51,177 nucleotides of DNA from Gilvibacter sp. (GTDB taxonomy: Bacteria > Bacteroidota > Bacteroidia > Flavobacteriales > Flavobacteriaceae), in the NCBI RefSeq assembly GCF_013214815.1, contig NZ_JABSPU010000005.1, positions 1-51,177 on the forward strand, written 5' to 3'. Positions 33,786 through 41,497 of this stretch are shown piece after piece. A program made the translations under genes and the position numbers. Below the pieces are notes generated by a model. The model searched no databases. It was not told the DNA's origin and saw only the letters and a program-made list of their open reading frames with translations. Each line of letters begins with the position of its first letter. Positions within the stretch are counted from its first letter, which is position 1.

Positions 33786-34736
33786 ATGAAAATCCATCAA
33801 CTACTAATTGCCTTTGGCACTGTCCTGCTCGTTTGGGCCTGCAATGACCAACCAAAAAACGTAGAGAAACCTATAGAAACTGAACCCAAAGAGGCTTTTT
33901 ACCAAGCCATTTCATTTACTGGAGATACGCTGTACGCGTCAGCAGTTTCAGAAAAGCTACAAGCACAATTCATTGAAAAGCAGCAGGCGTATTTAGCAGA
34001 TTCAACAGACTTGGAAAAGCTGATCTGGTACGGGCGATTCACTGCTTATACTGGTGATTACCGAGGTGCGATTGACATTTATTCTGAGGGGCTCAAACAG
34101 TTCCCAAACAATTCCCGACTGCTGCGTCACCGTGGACATCGTCAAATTTCTATTCGGCAATTAGACAAAGCAATTGCAGATCTCGAGCGGGCAACAAACG
34201 TCATTTTGGATGAAACCAATTCCTTGGAAGATGACGGCATGCCTAATGCTGAGGGAATCAGGCTCACCACCAAACACGGAAACATCTTTTATCACTTGGG
34301 GCTAGCCCATTATTTAAAGGGCAACTATGAAAGCTCCTTGATGGCCTACCAGAAATGTTTAGAGCTTTCCCAAAACAATGATGGTTTAGTTTCTGCCACG
34401 CATTGGATTGTATTGTCTCTAAAAGCACTCGGGCGTGATGATGAGATCGCTGCTTACTTAGAGCCGATCAAACAAGAATTAGAAGTCATCGAAAATGCTT
34501 CTTATTTAAATGCCTGTTTGTTTTACAAAGGAGTTAAACCGCTGGATGAGCTCTATAATCCTGAGGCGGAGATCAATTCGAGCAATTCTGCCCTGAAATA
34601 TGGTTTAGCCCGATGGAGCTATCTCAATGAGAAGCAGGAGCAGGCCATGATGATTTTAAAAGATATTTTAGACGGAGATGATTGGGCCAGTTTTGGATAT
34701 ATCGCTGCGGAAGTGGATTTGTCGCGGATGCAATAG
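33786..34736 (+). CDS. Tetratricopeptide repeat lipoprotein
   Basis: A 316-residue protein with a lipoprotein signal: hydrophobic LLIAFGTVLLVWAC with the acylated Cys about residue 19, then a polar Asn/Asp-Gln-Pro tether. Helical TPR-type pairs follow, such as LIWYGRFTAYTGDYRGAIDIYSEGL, RQLDKAIADLERA and HYLKGNYESSLMAYQKCLEL. TPRs bind other proteins; the partner is unknown. It is a single gene whose TAG stop is directly adjacent to the stop of the convergent glycosyltransferase gene, leaving no room for a terminator. A weak -7-like TATCTTAG is seen just upstream. Confidence 0.82.
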   Translation: MKIHQLLIAFGTVLLVWACNDQPKNVEKPIETEPKEAFYQAISFTGDTLYASAVSEKLQAQFIEKQQAYLADSTDLEKLIWYGRFTAYTGDYRGAIDIYSEGLKQFPNNSRLLRHRGHRQISIRQLDKAIADLERATNVILDETNSLEDDGMPNAEGIRLTTKHGNIFYHLGLAHYLKGNYESSLMAYQKCLELSQNNDGLVSATHWIVLSLKALGRDDEIAAYLEPIKQELEVIENASYLNACLFYKGVKPLDELYNPEAEINSSNSALKYGLARWSYLNEKQEQAMMILKDILDGDDWASFGYIAAEVDLSRMQ

Positions 34737-35945
34737 TTAGCGATTCTTCGCCTCAATCCATTTGGAAAGGTATTTACTGCTTTGCAAACTTTGATGCCAA
34801 AGCATTTGCCCTACAGGATTTTGCGCGCTGTACTCCTCTTTGTTTAAAGCGTAGGATTCAATCGTCTCTAAAACTGCTGACGCTCGCTGTTCCCAACTGA
34901 AATACTCGGCAATCAAAGCCAATCCCTCTTTGCAATTTTGATCCCACTGGGATTCCTGAGCGTAGTTTGAAACGGCTAGATTGATAAAGTCGGTTTCTAA
35001 GTCATCGGCAACCATAAAAGGCAGCTTATCGGCCTCTCCAATCCCTTCTATTCCAACTGGAGTGGTCACCACAGCACAACCCGCCAACCAAGCGTCAAAG
35101 AGCTTGCGCTTGAGTCCTGCGCCAAACTCCAAAGGCGCTAGCAGTACGCGATGTTGCTTTAGCATTGTTTGCACATCCTCCACAAAACCATGCACAAAAA
35201 AGCCAGTATTTGGTTTATGCAATTGCTTGAGCTCATCGGTAAAATAGGAACCGTATATGTGCATTTTTGCCTCGGGAAGTCTTTTAGAAATTGACGGCCA
35301 AAGCTTCGCCAATTGTTTAATGGCAGCGACATTGGGTTTGTGTTTGGCTGTTCCCACAAAACAAAAGTCCTTTCGATCCTCGTAAGCTGTTAATTCTGTA
35401 TGCTGAGGAATGTATTTCTCAAGAAATGGTAAATGCAGCAATGCGGCCTCTGGGACCTGATAAGCTCTGGTCAAGATGTCGAACTCTGGTTTGGATAGGA
35501 TCAAACTTAAATCTGATCTAAAAATAGCGGCCAACTCTCTTTTGGCCAGATCAGAAAGTGTTGCTGGCGGTTTAGGGTCATTGCTTGTTCTGCGATGCTC
35601 GCGTAAAAAATGCAGATCTTCCGTATCTAAAATACGCAACGCATCAGGGCAAGCTTCACGCACGCGCCAACTGTATTGCTCCTCGGTCATAAACCGATCA
35701 AAGACCACGATCTGCGGATCCAATGCTTTGATGAAAGCATTAAAGCTGTCTGAATTCAATTGAATCTGAGTGTAAGGAATGTTCTTTTCAATGAGAAGGC
35801 CTTCGGCAGTGGCCTCAGCCGCCGAACAAAAATGAAGCTCATAATTACCTTGCAAAAAGAGATCGATCAACTGTGCCATATAAACCCCTGCCCCAGTGCT
35901 TTGCGGTTCAGGAATTCCGTGGCCGATGATGATTACTTTGATCAT
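34737..35945 (-). CDS. Glycosyltransferase, GT4-like
   Basis: A 402-residue GT-B-fold transferase. The N-terminus KVIIIGHGIPEPQSTGAGVYMAQLIDLF contains the glycine-rich acceptor loop; the C-terminal half has FCFVGTAKHKPNVAAIKQLA, MHIYGSYF, GFVEDVQTMLKQHRVLLAPLEFGAGLKRKLFDAWLAGCAVVTTPVGIEGI in pieces typical of family 4 donors sites. Donor and acceptor sugars are not predictable. It overlaps the upstream propeller lipoprotein gene by four bases (ATGA), so the two are co-translated, and rimO overlaps that gene in turn. No signal or membrane segment is visible, so it acts in the cytoplasm or at the membrane surface. Confidence 0.82.
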   Translation of the reverse strand: MIKVIIIGHGIPEPQSTGAGVYMAQLIDLFLQGNYELHFCSAAEATAEGLLIEKNIPYTQIQLNSDSFNAFIKALDPQIVVFDRFMTEEQYSWRVREACPDALRILDTEDLHFLREHRRTSNDPKPPATLSDLAKRELAAIFRSDLSLILSKPEFDILTRAYQVPEAALLHLPFLEKYIPQHTELTAYEDRKDFCFVGTAKHKPNVAAIKQLAKLWPSISKRLPEAKMHIYGSYFTDELKQLHKPNTGFFVHGFVEDVQTMLKQHRVLLAPLEFGAGLKRKLFDAWLAGCAVVTTPVGIEGIGEADKLPFMVADDLETDFINLAVSNYAQESQWDQNCKEGLALIAEYFSWEQRASAVLETIESYALNKEEYSAQNPVGQMLWHQSLQSSKYLSKWIEAKNR

Positions 35946-37207
35946 GTGCGCTTTAAAAACTCCACTTGATTCAAAGGAATCCTAATCATTTTTATATCAG
36001 AGCTTTCTTGATCTGTTTCCGTGTAAGAAATGTACAAATAGTCTTTAAAAACGGCTATTTGAGGAAAACCGCTTGCTCTTTCTGCTGAAAAATAAGTCAA
36101 TTGGGTATTGATAATAGTGCTTTCCTCATAAGATTTAGCATTTAAATTTAAAGAGGAAGATAAGCCGTTATCGTCAACACAAATAGTATAGGTATTCCCA
36201 AGCGTATCTGATGCTACATCAACCCTTCCTATTGCCTCTCCGCGGTTCACAGGATAAGCTAATCCAAACTCTTGGCTTGAATTAATTGAGTAAGAAAGCC
36301 TTACCTCGGGTTCGTTATTTGCCGCTGTAAACCAAGCCACTGCAAGTTGATCTCCAGCCATGGTCACCGCTGGGCCATTGACTGGGCAGCCATGAATCTT
36401 CCAATTGTCATTGTGCACAGTCTCAGGAATTGACCAAGATTCTTCATTAATCATTCGCACTATAGAGATATCACGGACCTCATCTTCTGATCGGTCGCGA
36501 TAGACCACTACAGGACCATCAGGAGTATTGGCAATATCAGTATTACAACAATCACAAACTCGATCGTCTAACTCCCACTGCTGGCCCAAGGTTCCATCTG
36601 TGTTAATAATTCCTGCGCGAACCGTCATCTGCCTCAAAGAATCCGGACGATTCACCGTAGTTCGCCCATCCAACCAACTCGCCATAAAGCCAGACTTGTA
36701 GGGAACCACTGAAACAAACCCGTGTTCGCTTTGCGTACTATCTGTATGCAGCTTTCTGGGCTCAGACCACAATCCCGTCGTAGGGTTTTTGATCTTAAAA
36801 ACAATATCGTAAGCATAAGTATCTGGCGCAGATTTCTGCAAGTAATGTGTAAACACATAGCCATTGTTTACCGCAATCTGGGGAAAGTCAGCCCAATTGA
36901 CAAACCAATCAGTCCCTTGAGCAATGGTTTCGGCCGCTGACCAACTAGTTCCGTCTAAAGTTGCGTATTTTAAGATAGCCAAGGTATCCACTTGCTCCAC
37001 CCAACTCATATAGAGTAGACTATCTGTTGCAAACATTCTGGACATGCCTGCATAGCCTTTACTGCGGTTTTCTACCGTATAGATATAAGATTCTTCTTCT
37101 ATGGCTTGAGGCTCTTGTACTTCAGTTTCTCTACAGGAAAAGCAGCACAAAATCACCATGAATAGCGATGTACAAAGTTGCAAGGCATGTTTATACCACT
37201 TCCCCAT
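35942..37207 (-). CDS. Sialidase-like propeller lipoprotein with Cys cluster
   Basis: Start chosen at ATG 37205-37207, giving 421 residues with a lipoprotein-type leader (LQLCTSLFMVILCCFSC, acylated Cys about residue 25) and overlapping the end of rimO by 17 bases. A frame extension of 14 codons would lie wholly in rimO. The body looks like a six-bladed exo-sialidase-type beta-propeller with repeated W/F-x-x-P and DG(K/T)-type turns. It carries a conserved cluster CDCCNTD near residue 232 and GCPVNGPAV near residue 290, next to VVYRDRSEDEVRDI. I know this signature from exported proteins of unknown function; sialidase catalytic residues are not evident. The Cys cluster suggests metal binding or disulfides. 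Confidence 0.72.
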   Translation of the reverse strand: MGKWYKHALQLCTSLFMVILCCFSCRETEVQEPQAIEEESYIYTVENRSKGYAGMSRMFATDSLLYMSWVEQVDTLAILKYATLDGTSWSAAETIAQGTDWFVNWADFPQIAVNNGYVFTHYLQKSAPDTYAYDIVFKIKNPTTGLWSEPRKLHTDSTQSEHGFVSVVPYKSGFMASWLDGRTTVNRPDSLRQMTVRAGIINTDGTLGQQWELDDRVCDCCNTDIANTPDGPVVVYRDRSEDEVRDISIVRMINEESWSIPETVHNDNWKIHGCPVNGPAVTMAGDQLAVAWFTAANNEPEVRLSYSINSSQEFGLAYPVNRGEAIGRVDVASDTLGNTYTICVDDNGLSSSLNLNAKSYEESTIINTQLTYFSAERASGFPQIAVFKDYLYISYTETDQESSDIKMIRIPLNQVEFLKRT

Positions 37208-38492
37208 ACAAATCAAAGTCTGTGGCTTCTGTGATCTTGACCTGAACAAAGTCTCCCGTCTTTAAATATTGCTGAGTAGCATCTAACAAGACTTCGTTAT
37301 CCACATCTGGAGAATCAAATTCCGTGCGGCCTATGTAGTTATTACCTTCCTTTCTGTCTATAAGCACCTTGAACTCCTGCCCGATCTTTTCTTGGTTGAG
37401 TTCCCAAGAGATCTGCGACTGTAGCTCCATAATCTGATTGGCGCGGTCTTGCTTAACATCTTCAGGGACATCGTCCACTAAATTGTAGGCATGCGTATTC
37501 TCTTCATGAGAATAGGTAAAACAACCCAAACGTTCAAAGCGCATATCAGCCACCCACTGCTTGAGCTCTTGGAAGTGCTCTTCCGTTTCTCCGGGATACC
37601 CAACGATCAATGTGGTACGAATAGCCATTCCCGGTACTTTTTCTCGGAACAACTTGAGTAGCGCATTGGTCTTTTCAAAAGTCGTCCCGCGGCGCATCGA
37701 CTTTAAAATGTCCGAAGAAATATGCTGCAACGGAATATCAATATAGTTACACACCTTAGGCTCCTGCTTAATAACGTCAAGGACATCTTCTGGGAAGCCT
37801 GTTGGGAAGGCATAATGCAAACGGATCCATTCAATTCCATCAACCTGCACCAAAGCCTTAAGCAAGTCTGCCAAACGGCGTTTCTTGTATAGATCCAATC
37901 CGTAGTAGGTCAGATCTTGAGCAATCAGAATAAGTTCTTTTACACCATCAGCCGCTAATTTCTCTGCCTCAACCACCAAGTCCTCAATCGGCGTAGAACG
38001 GTGTTTACCGCGCATCAAGGGAATCGCACAGAAGGAACACGGACGGTCACAGCCTTCAGCGATCTTTAAATAAGCATAGTTCTTTGGTGTGGTAGTAAGA
38101 CGCTCTCCAATGAGTTCGTGCTTGTAATCGGCTCCTAAAGCTTTTAGTAGGCCGGGAAGCTCGGTGGTACCAAAATATTGATCCACATCTGGAATTTCTT
38201 GTTGGAGGTCTGGTTTGTATCGCTCGGAGAGACAACCGGTCACAAAGACCTTGTCTACCAAGCCATCTTCTTTTTGCTGTACAAAATCTAAGATGGTATT
38301 CACGCTTTCTTCCTTAGCGTTTGCAATAAAACCACAGGTATTGATCACTACAATATTCCCTTCTTCCTCATGAACAACCTCTTTGTTATTGGCACGAAGC
38401 TGGCCCATCAATACTTCTGAATCGTAGACGTTCTTGGAACATCCAAGGGTGACTACGTTGATCTTATTATTCTTTCTGCTTTTGGTGCGCAT
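37191..38492 (-). CDS. rimO: Ribosomal protein S12 methylthiotransferase RimO
   Basis: A 433-residue radical SAM enzyme that methylthiolates Asp of ribosomal protein S12. The N-terminal UPF0004 domain opens INVVTLGCSKNVYDSEVLMG with cluster-binding cysteines at CSKN, INTCGFI and TGCLSERY; the radical SAM cluster is CDRPCSFCAIPLMRG near residue 142; a TRAM domain ends the protein. Start chosen at ATG 38490-38492 (MRTKSRKNN). A TTG seven codons upstream lies inside the -7 element TACCTTTG (38518-38511) and is rejected. ftsY is upstream in many flavobacteria; here a serine hydrolase gene on the other strand separates them. Confidence 0.96.
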   Translation of the reverse strand: MRTKSRKNNKINVVTLGCSKNVYDSEVLMGQLRANNKEVVHEEEGNIVVINTCGFIANAKEESVNTILDFVQQKEDGLVDKVFVTGCLSERYKPDLQQEIPDVDQYFGTTELPGLLKALGADYKHELIGERLTTTPKNYAYLKIAEGCDRPCSFCAIPLMRGKHRSTPIEDLVVEAEKLAADGVKELILIAQDLTYYGLDLYKKRRLADLLKALVQVDGIEWIRLHYAFPTGFPEDVLDVIKQEPKVCNYIDIPLQHISSDILKSMRRGTTFEKTNALLKLFREKVPGMAIRTTLIVGYPGETEEHFQELKQWVADMRFERLGCFTYSHEENTHAYNLVDDVPEDVKQDRANQIMELQSQISWELNQEKIGQEFKVLIDRKEGNNYIGRTEFDSPDVDNEVLLDATQQYLKTGDFVQVKITEATDFDLYGEVV

Positions 38493-38510
38493 ACAGTTTC
38501 TTTTGTTTTG

Positions 38511-38518
38511 CAAAGGTA
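38511..38518 (-). promoter_or_regulatory. -7 promoter element for rimO
   Basis: The minus strand reads TACCTTTG, a full TAnnTTTG match, 18 bases before the rimO ATG at 38492. A TTTG at 38535-38532 is the nearest -33 candidate, but its 13-base spacer is short. Confidence 0.55.
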
Positions 38519-38573
38519 CATCGAATTAAACCAAATCTTAATACATTAGTCTAAGCAAAAAACAATTTTCAAA

Positions 38574-39695
38574 ATGAAGCCATTTGCTGCCCTAATTCTG
38601 TGCTTTGCTCTTATTTGTTGTTCAAACAATAGCGATGAACCGATATCAACTACCGATGAGGAGATAATCCAGGAAGATAATGGCGATACAGATTCTGAAC
38701 CCCAACAATCACTTTATTTTCCTCCGGTCGGATCTAATGATTGGGAAATTGAATCTCCTGAAGACATAGGCTGGAACGAAACAGCCATTACAGAGCTGCT
38801 GACTTTTCTTGAAGAGAAAAACACCAAGGCTTTTATGATCCTTAAGGATGGAAGGATCGTTTTGGAGAATTATTTCAACGGAGGTTCTCAATTTGAATCC
38901 AATCCCTGGTTCTCTGCAGGCAAGACTTTGACGGCCTTTGTTACTGGAATGGCGCAAGATTCAGGATATTTAGACCTTTCAGATGCTACTTCTGACTATT
39001 TGGGAGAAGGCTGGACTAGCATGCCGTTGACTCAAGAAAGTGCAATAAGCCTAAAAGACCAGATCACTATGACCACAGGAGCAGATTACACCGTTGCGAA
39101 TACCAATTGTACGCTACCTGAATGCCTTTTCTATTTAAATGATCCTGGTTCTTTCTGGTATTATCACAACGCGATGTATACTTTAATACAGCCTGCCTTG
39201 AACGCAGCAATACCAGAAGGTTTCGATACTTATTTCGAACAAAATCTGAAAACTACAATTGGAATGGACGGAGCATGGATCGATTTTAAGTTTCCAAGAG
39301 TCTATTTCAGCACTGCCCGATCAATGGCTCGATTTGGCCTTTTGTGTTTAAACGAGGGAAACTGGGATGGAAATCAACTCGTTTCAGAATCCTATTTTTC
39401 AGCAATGACCCAAACCTCCCAAGAGCTTAATTCAGCCTATGGATATTTATGGTGGCTAAATGGAAAGGATCAATATCGACTCCCTGGGAGTACTTTAGAA
39501 TTTGACGGAGCTTTAATCCCTGATGCCCCACACGATCTCATTGCAGGATTAGGAGCAAATGATCAAAAGCTATATGTGGTGCCCAGCAAAGGTCTGGTTG
39601 TCATCCGAATGGGTGAGGCAGCTGGCGAGCCAACCGGAGGACCATCGGGCTTTGACAACCTGCTTTGGCAGAAGATCAACGCCGTTATTGATTGA
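38574..39695 (+). CDS. Serine hydrolase lipoprotein, beta-lactamase-like
   Basis: A 373-residue protein with a lipoprotein signal (MKPFAALILCFALICCSNNS, acylated Cys 15 or 16) and an acidic linker of about 30 residues. The beta-lactamase-type nucleophile is Ser114-x-x-Lys117 in WFSAGKTLTAF, with YHNAMY as the YxN-type motif near residue 200; the third KTG/HxG motif is not obvious. It sits on the opposite strand between ftsY and rimO, which are often neighbours in this phylum, so it looks like an insertion into a conserved block. Its last 11 bases overlap the end of ftsY in antisense. Substrate unknown. Confidence 0.83.
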   Translation: MKPFAALILCFALICCSNNSDEPISTTDEEIIQEDNGDTDSEPQQSLYFPPVGSNDWEIESPEDIGWNETAITELLTFLEEKNTKAFMILKDGRIVLENYFNGGSQFESNPWFSAGKTLTAFVTGMAQDSGYLDLSDATSDYLGEGWTSMPLTQESAISLKDQITMTTGADYTVANTNCTLPECLFYLNDPGSFWYYHNAMYTLIQPALNAAIPEGFDTYFEQNLKTTIGMDGAWIDFKFPRVYFSTARSMARFGLLCLNEGNWDGNQLVSESYFSAMTQTSQELNSAYGYLWWLNGKDQYRLPGSTLEFDGALIPDAPHDLIAGLGANDQKLYVVPSKGLVVIRMGEAAGEPTGGPSGFDNLLWQKINAVID

Positions 39696-40644
39696 AGAAT
39701 GAATCCACAAATTCCAAACGGTCAAAGATCTGAAGGTCTTCTATCCCTTCTCCAACCCCGATATATTTTACCGGCACTTGCAACTGATCGCTAATACCGA
39801 TAACCACACCACCTTTGGCGGTACCGTCAAGCTTGGTAATGGCCAGAGCCGTTACTTCTGTAGCTGCGGAGAATTGCTTAGCTTGTTCAAAGGCGTTTTG
39901 CCCGGTAGATCCGTCAAGGACCAATAGCACCTCATGCGGAGCACCAGGAACAACCTTTTGCATCACGCGTTTGATCTTCGTCAACTCGTTCATCAAGTTG
40001 ACTTTGTTGTGCAATCTACCCGCAGTATCAATGATCACTACATCGGCTCCATTGGCTTTTCCATTCTCCACAGAATCATAAGCCACAGAAGCCGGGTCGC
40101 TTCCCATATTTTGTTTTACGATAGGTACATTCACACGGTCTGCCCAGATCTGTAATTGATCAATAGCCGCTGCTCTAAAAGTATCCGCAGCGCCTAAAAC
40201 CACTGATTTCCCGGCAGCCTTATATTGGCTGGCTAACTTCCCGATGGTGGTGGTTTTACCCACACCGTTTACGCCCACTACCATAATCACGTAAGGCTTC
40301 TCTTCAGACTCCAAGCCAAAAGGATCATTCTTTTGGTCGTCATGGGTCTCTGAAAGCAAACCAGCGATCTCTTCTCTTAAGATCTGGTTGAGTTCGTCGG
40401 TGCCTAGGTATTTGTCTTTAGCGACGCGCGCTTCAATGCGCTCAATGATCTTCAAAGTGGTGTTCACACCAACATCAGATCGAACCAAAACCTCCTCCAG
40501 CTCATCCAGGACATCATCATCTACTTTAGATTTCCCGGCTACAGCCTTAGAGAGTTTATCAAAAAAGCTGGCTTTAGACTTTTCCAGTCCTTTGTCCAGA
40601 TTCTCCTTTTTTTCTTTGGTAAATATTTTCTTGAAAAAGCTCAT
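39685..40644 (-). CDS. ftsY: Signal recognition particle receptor FtsY
   Basis: A 319-residue SRP GTPase that docks ribosome-SRP complexes at the membrane. It has a short basic N-terminus (MSFFKKIFTKEKKENLDKGL) instead of the long acidic domain of E. coli FtsY. The NG domain shows G1 GVNGVGKTTTIGKLA, the insertion-box region DTFRAAAIDQL, G3 DTAGRLHNK, G4 TKLDGTAKGG and the closing GVGEGIEDLQIFD. The stop overlaps the convergent serine hydrolase gene by 11 bases. Upstream, a terminator-like hairpin separates it from DUF4295, and no clear -7 element is visible between them. Confidence 0.97.
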   Translation of the reverse strand: MSFFKKIFTKEKKENLDKGLEKSKASFFDKLSKAVAGKSKVDDDVLDELEEVLVRSDVGVNTTLKIIERIEARVAKDKYLGTDELNQILREEIAGLLSETHDDQKNDPFGLESEEKPYVIMVVGVNGVGKTTTIGKLASQYKAAGKSVVLGAADTFRAAAIDQLQIWADRVNVPIVKQNMGSDPASVAYDSVENGKANGADVVIIDTAGRLHNKVNLMNELTKIKRVMQKVVPGAPHEVLLVLDGSTGQNAFEQAKQFSAATEVTALAITKLDGTAKGGVVIGISDQLQVPVKYIGVGEGIEDLQIFDRLEFVDSFFNQ

Positions 40645-40683
40645 GAATGCTTCTGATTATTGACTTTAAGAGCTAGCAAAGAT

Positions 40684-40723
40684 ACAAAAAACAAAGGGCC
40701 GTCTTTTTGAAAAAGACAGCCCT
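40684..40723 (-). terminator. Terminator after rpmB-rpmG-DUF4295
   Basis: AGGGC-c-GTCTTTT (40695-40707) pairs with AAAAGAC-a-GCCCT (40711-40723) apart from one mismatch. The minus-strand transcript then reads TTTGTTTTTTG, a usable U-tract. It lies 27 bases beyond the DUF4295 stop and before ftsY. Confidence 0.75.
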
Positions 40724-40749
40724 AAATATCGTTACGCTAAAAGCGCTGA

Positions 40750-40899
40750 TTACTTTTTTAACCAGTCGTTTACGGCGTCTGGAGACATGATAGACTCAAC
40801 AAAGGTGTAAGCTCCAGTCTTAGGAGACTTTACCATTTTTACCGCTTTGGTCAATCGCTTTGATCCGGTCTGTAAGGATGCTACTGATTTCTTTGCCAT
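40750..40899 (-). CDS. DUF4295 protein, ribosome-linked mini-gene
   Basis: A 49-residue basic protein: it starts MAKKSVASLQTGSKRLTKAV and ends SPDAVNDWLKK. DUF4295 is confined to Bacteroidota and is regularly found directly after rpmG, as here (33 bases). It may be a small ribosomal protein or ribosome-associated factor; bL-type proteins of similar size have been seen in Bacteroidota ribosomes, but I infer the role from position and charge only. A terminator follows. Confidence 0.9.
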   Translation of the reverse strand: MAKKSVASLQTGSKRLTKAVKMVKSPKTGAYTFVESIMSPDAVNDWLKK

Positions 40900-40932
40900 A
40901 ATTAATGTTTTAAGGTGCCAGCGGCTCCGTGC

Positions 40933-41115
40933 TTACTTAATTTCTTTGTGAACAGTCATGCGCTTCAAGATCGGGTTGAATTTTTTCAATTCGATACGAT
41001 CTGGCGTGTTCTTTTTATTCTTGGTAGTGATGTAACGAGAAGTTCCAGGCATTCCTGACTCCTTGTGCTCTGTGCACTCCAAAATAACCTGTACTCTGTT
41101 TCCTTTCTTTGCCAT
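40933..41115 (-). CDS. rpmG: 50S ribosomal protein L33
   Basis: A 60-residue bL33: it opens [18 protein letters not shown] and continues with [20 protein letters not shown] and [15 protein letters not shown]. Only one cysteine is present, so this is the zinc-free (C-minus) form and not the four-Cys zinc form. It lies 19 bases after rpmB and 33 before DUF4295, within one ribosomal operon. Confidence 0.97.
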   Translation of the reverse strand: MAKKGNRVQVILECTEHKESGMPGTSRYITTKNKKNTPDRIELKKFNPILKRMTVHKEIK

Positions 41116-41134
41116 GGTTAGAGACCTTTAGGTG

Positions 41135-41374
41135 TTATTTTTTAAGAAATCCTTTTTCGCGGGCTTCTTTAAGCACAGCAGAGATTCCTCGCTTGTTAAT
41201 ATCTTTCAAAGCAGAAGTAGAGATCTTAAGTGTAATCCACTTATCCTCTTCTGGGATGTAAAAACGCTTTTTGATCAAGTTTACATCAAACTTGCGTTTT
41301 GTTCTGTTCAAGGCGTGAGAAACGTTATTCCCTACCATTGCTTTCTTTCCAGTAAGCTCACAAACTCTTGACAT
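41135..41374 (-). CDS. rpmB: 50S ribosomal protein L28
   Basis: A 79-residue bL28: MSRVCELTGKKAMVGNNVSH is the family start, followed by ALNRTKRKFDVNL and the C-terminal ISTSALKDINKRGISAVL. One Cys only, so no zinc ribbon. It is the first gene of rpmB-rpmG-DUF4295 and is preceded by a good promoter at 41413-41445. Confidence 0.97.
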   Translation of the reverse strand: MSRVCELTGKKAMVGNNVSHALNRTKRKFDVNLIKKRFYIPEEDKWITLKISTSALKDINKRGISAVLKEAREKGFLKK

Positions 41375-41412
41375 CGGTGCTTTCCTTTAAAATGTTATTT
41401 TTAAACAGGGTG

Positions 41413-41445
41413 CAAATTTAGAAAAATTAAATCTCCTGAGCAAAA
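41413..41445 (-). promoter_or_regulatory. Promoter of the rpmB-rpmG-DUF4295 operon
   Basis: On the minus strand TTTTG (41445-41441), a 20-base spacer and TAAATTTG (41420-41413) match both halves of the Bacteroidota promoter. The -7 ends 38 bases before the rpmB ATG. The 123-base gap to cinA otherwise shows only a T-rich stretch near 41460-41485. Confidence 0.7.
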
Positions 41446-41497
41446 GAGAATTCAGTGTTTTTTAAGAAAGTTTCTCTTTTTTTTCTTCGGATGGGAT

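Noticed and set aside
38493-38513. Seven-codon upstream extension of rimO from TTG
   Set aside because: It runs into the -7 element at 38511-38518, so it would not be fully transcribed.
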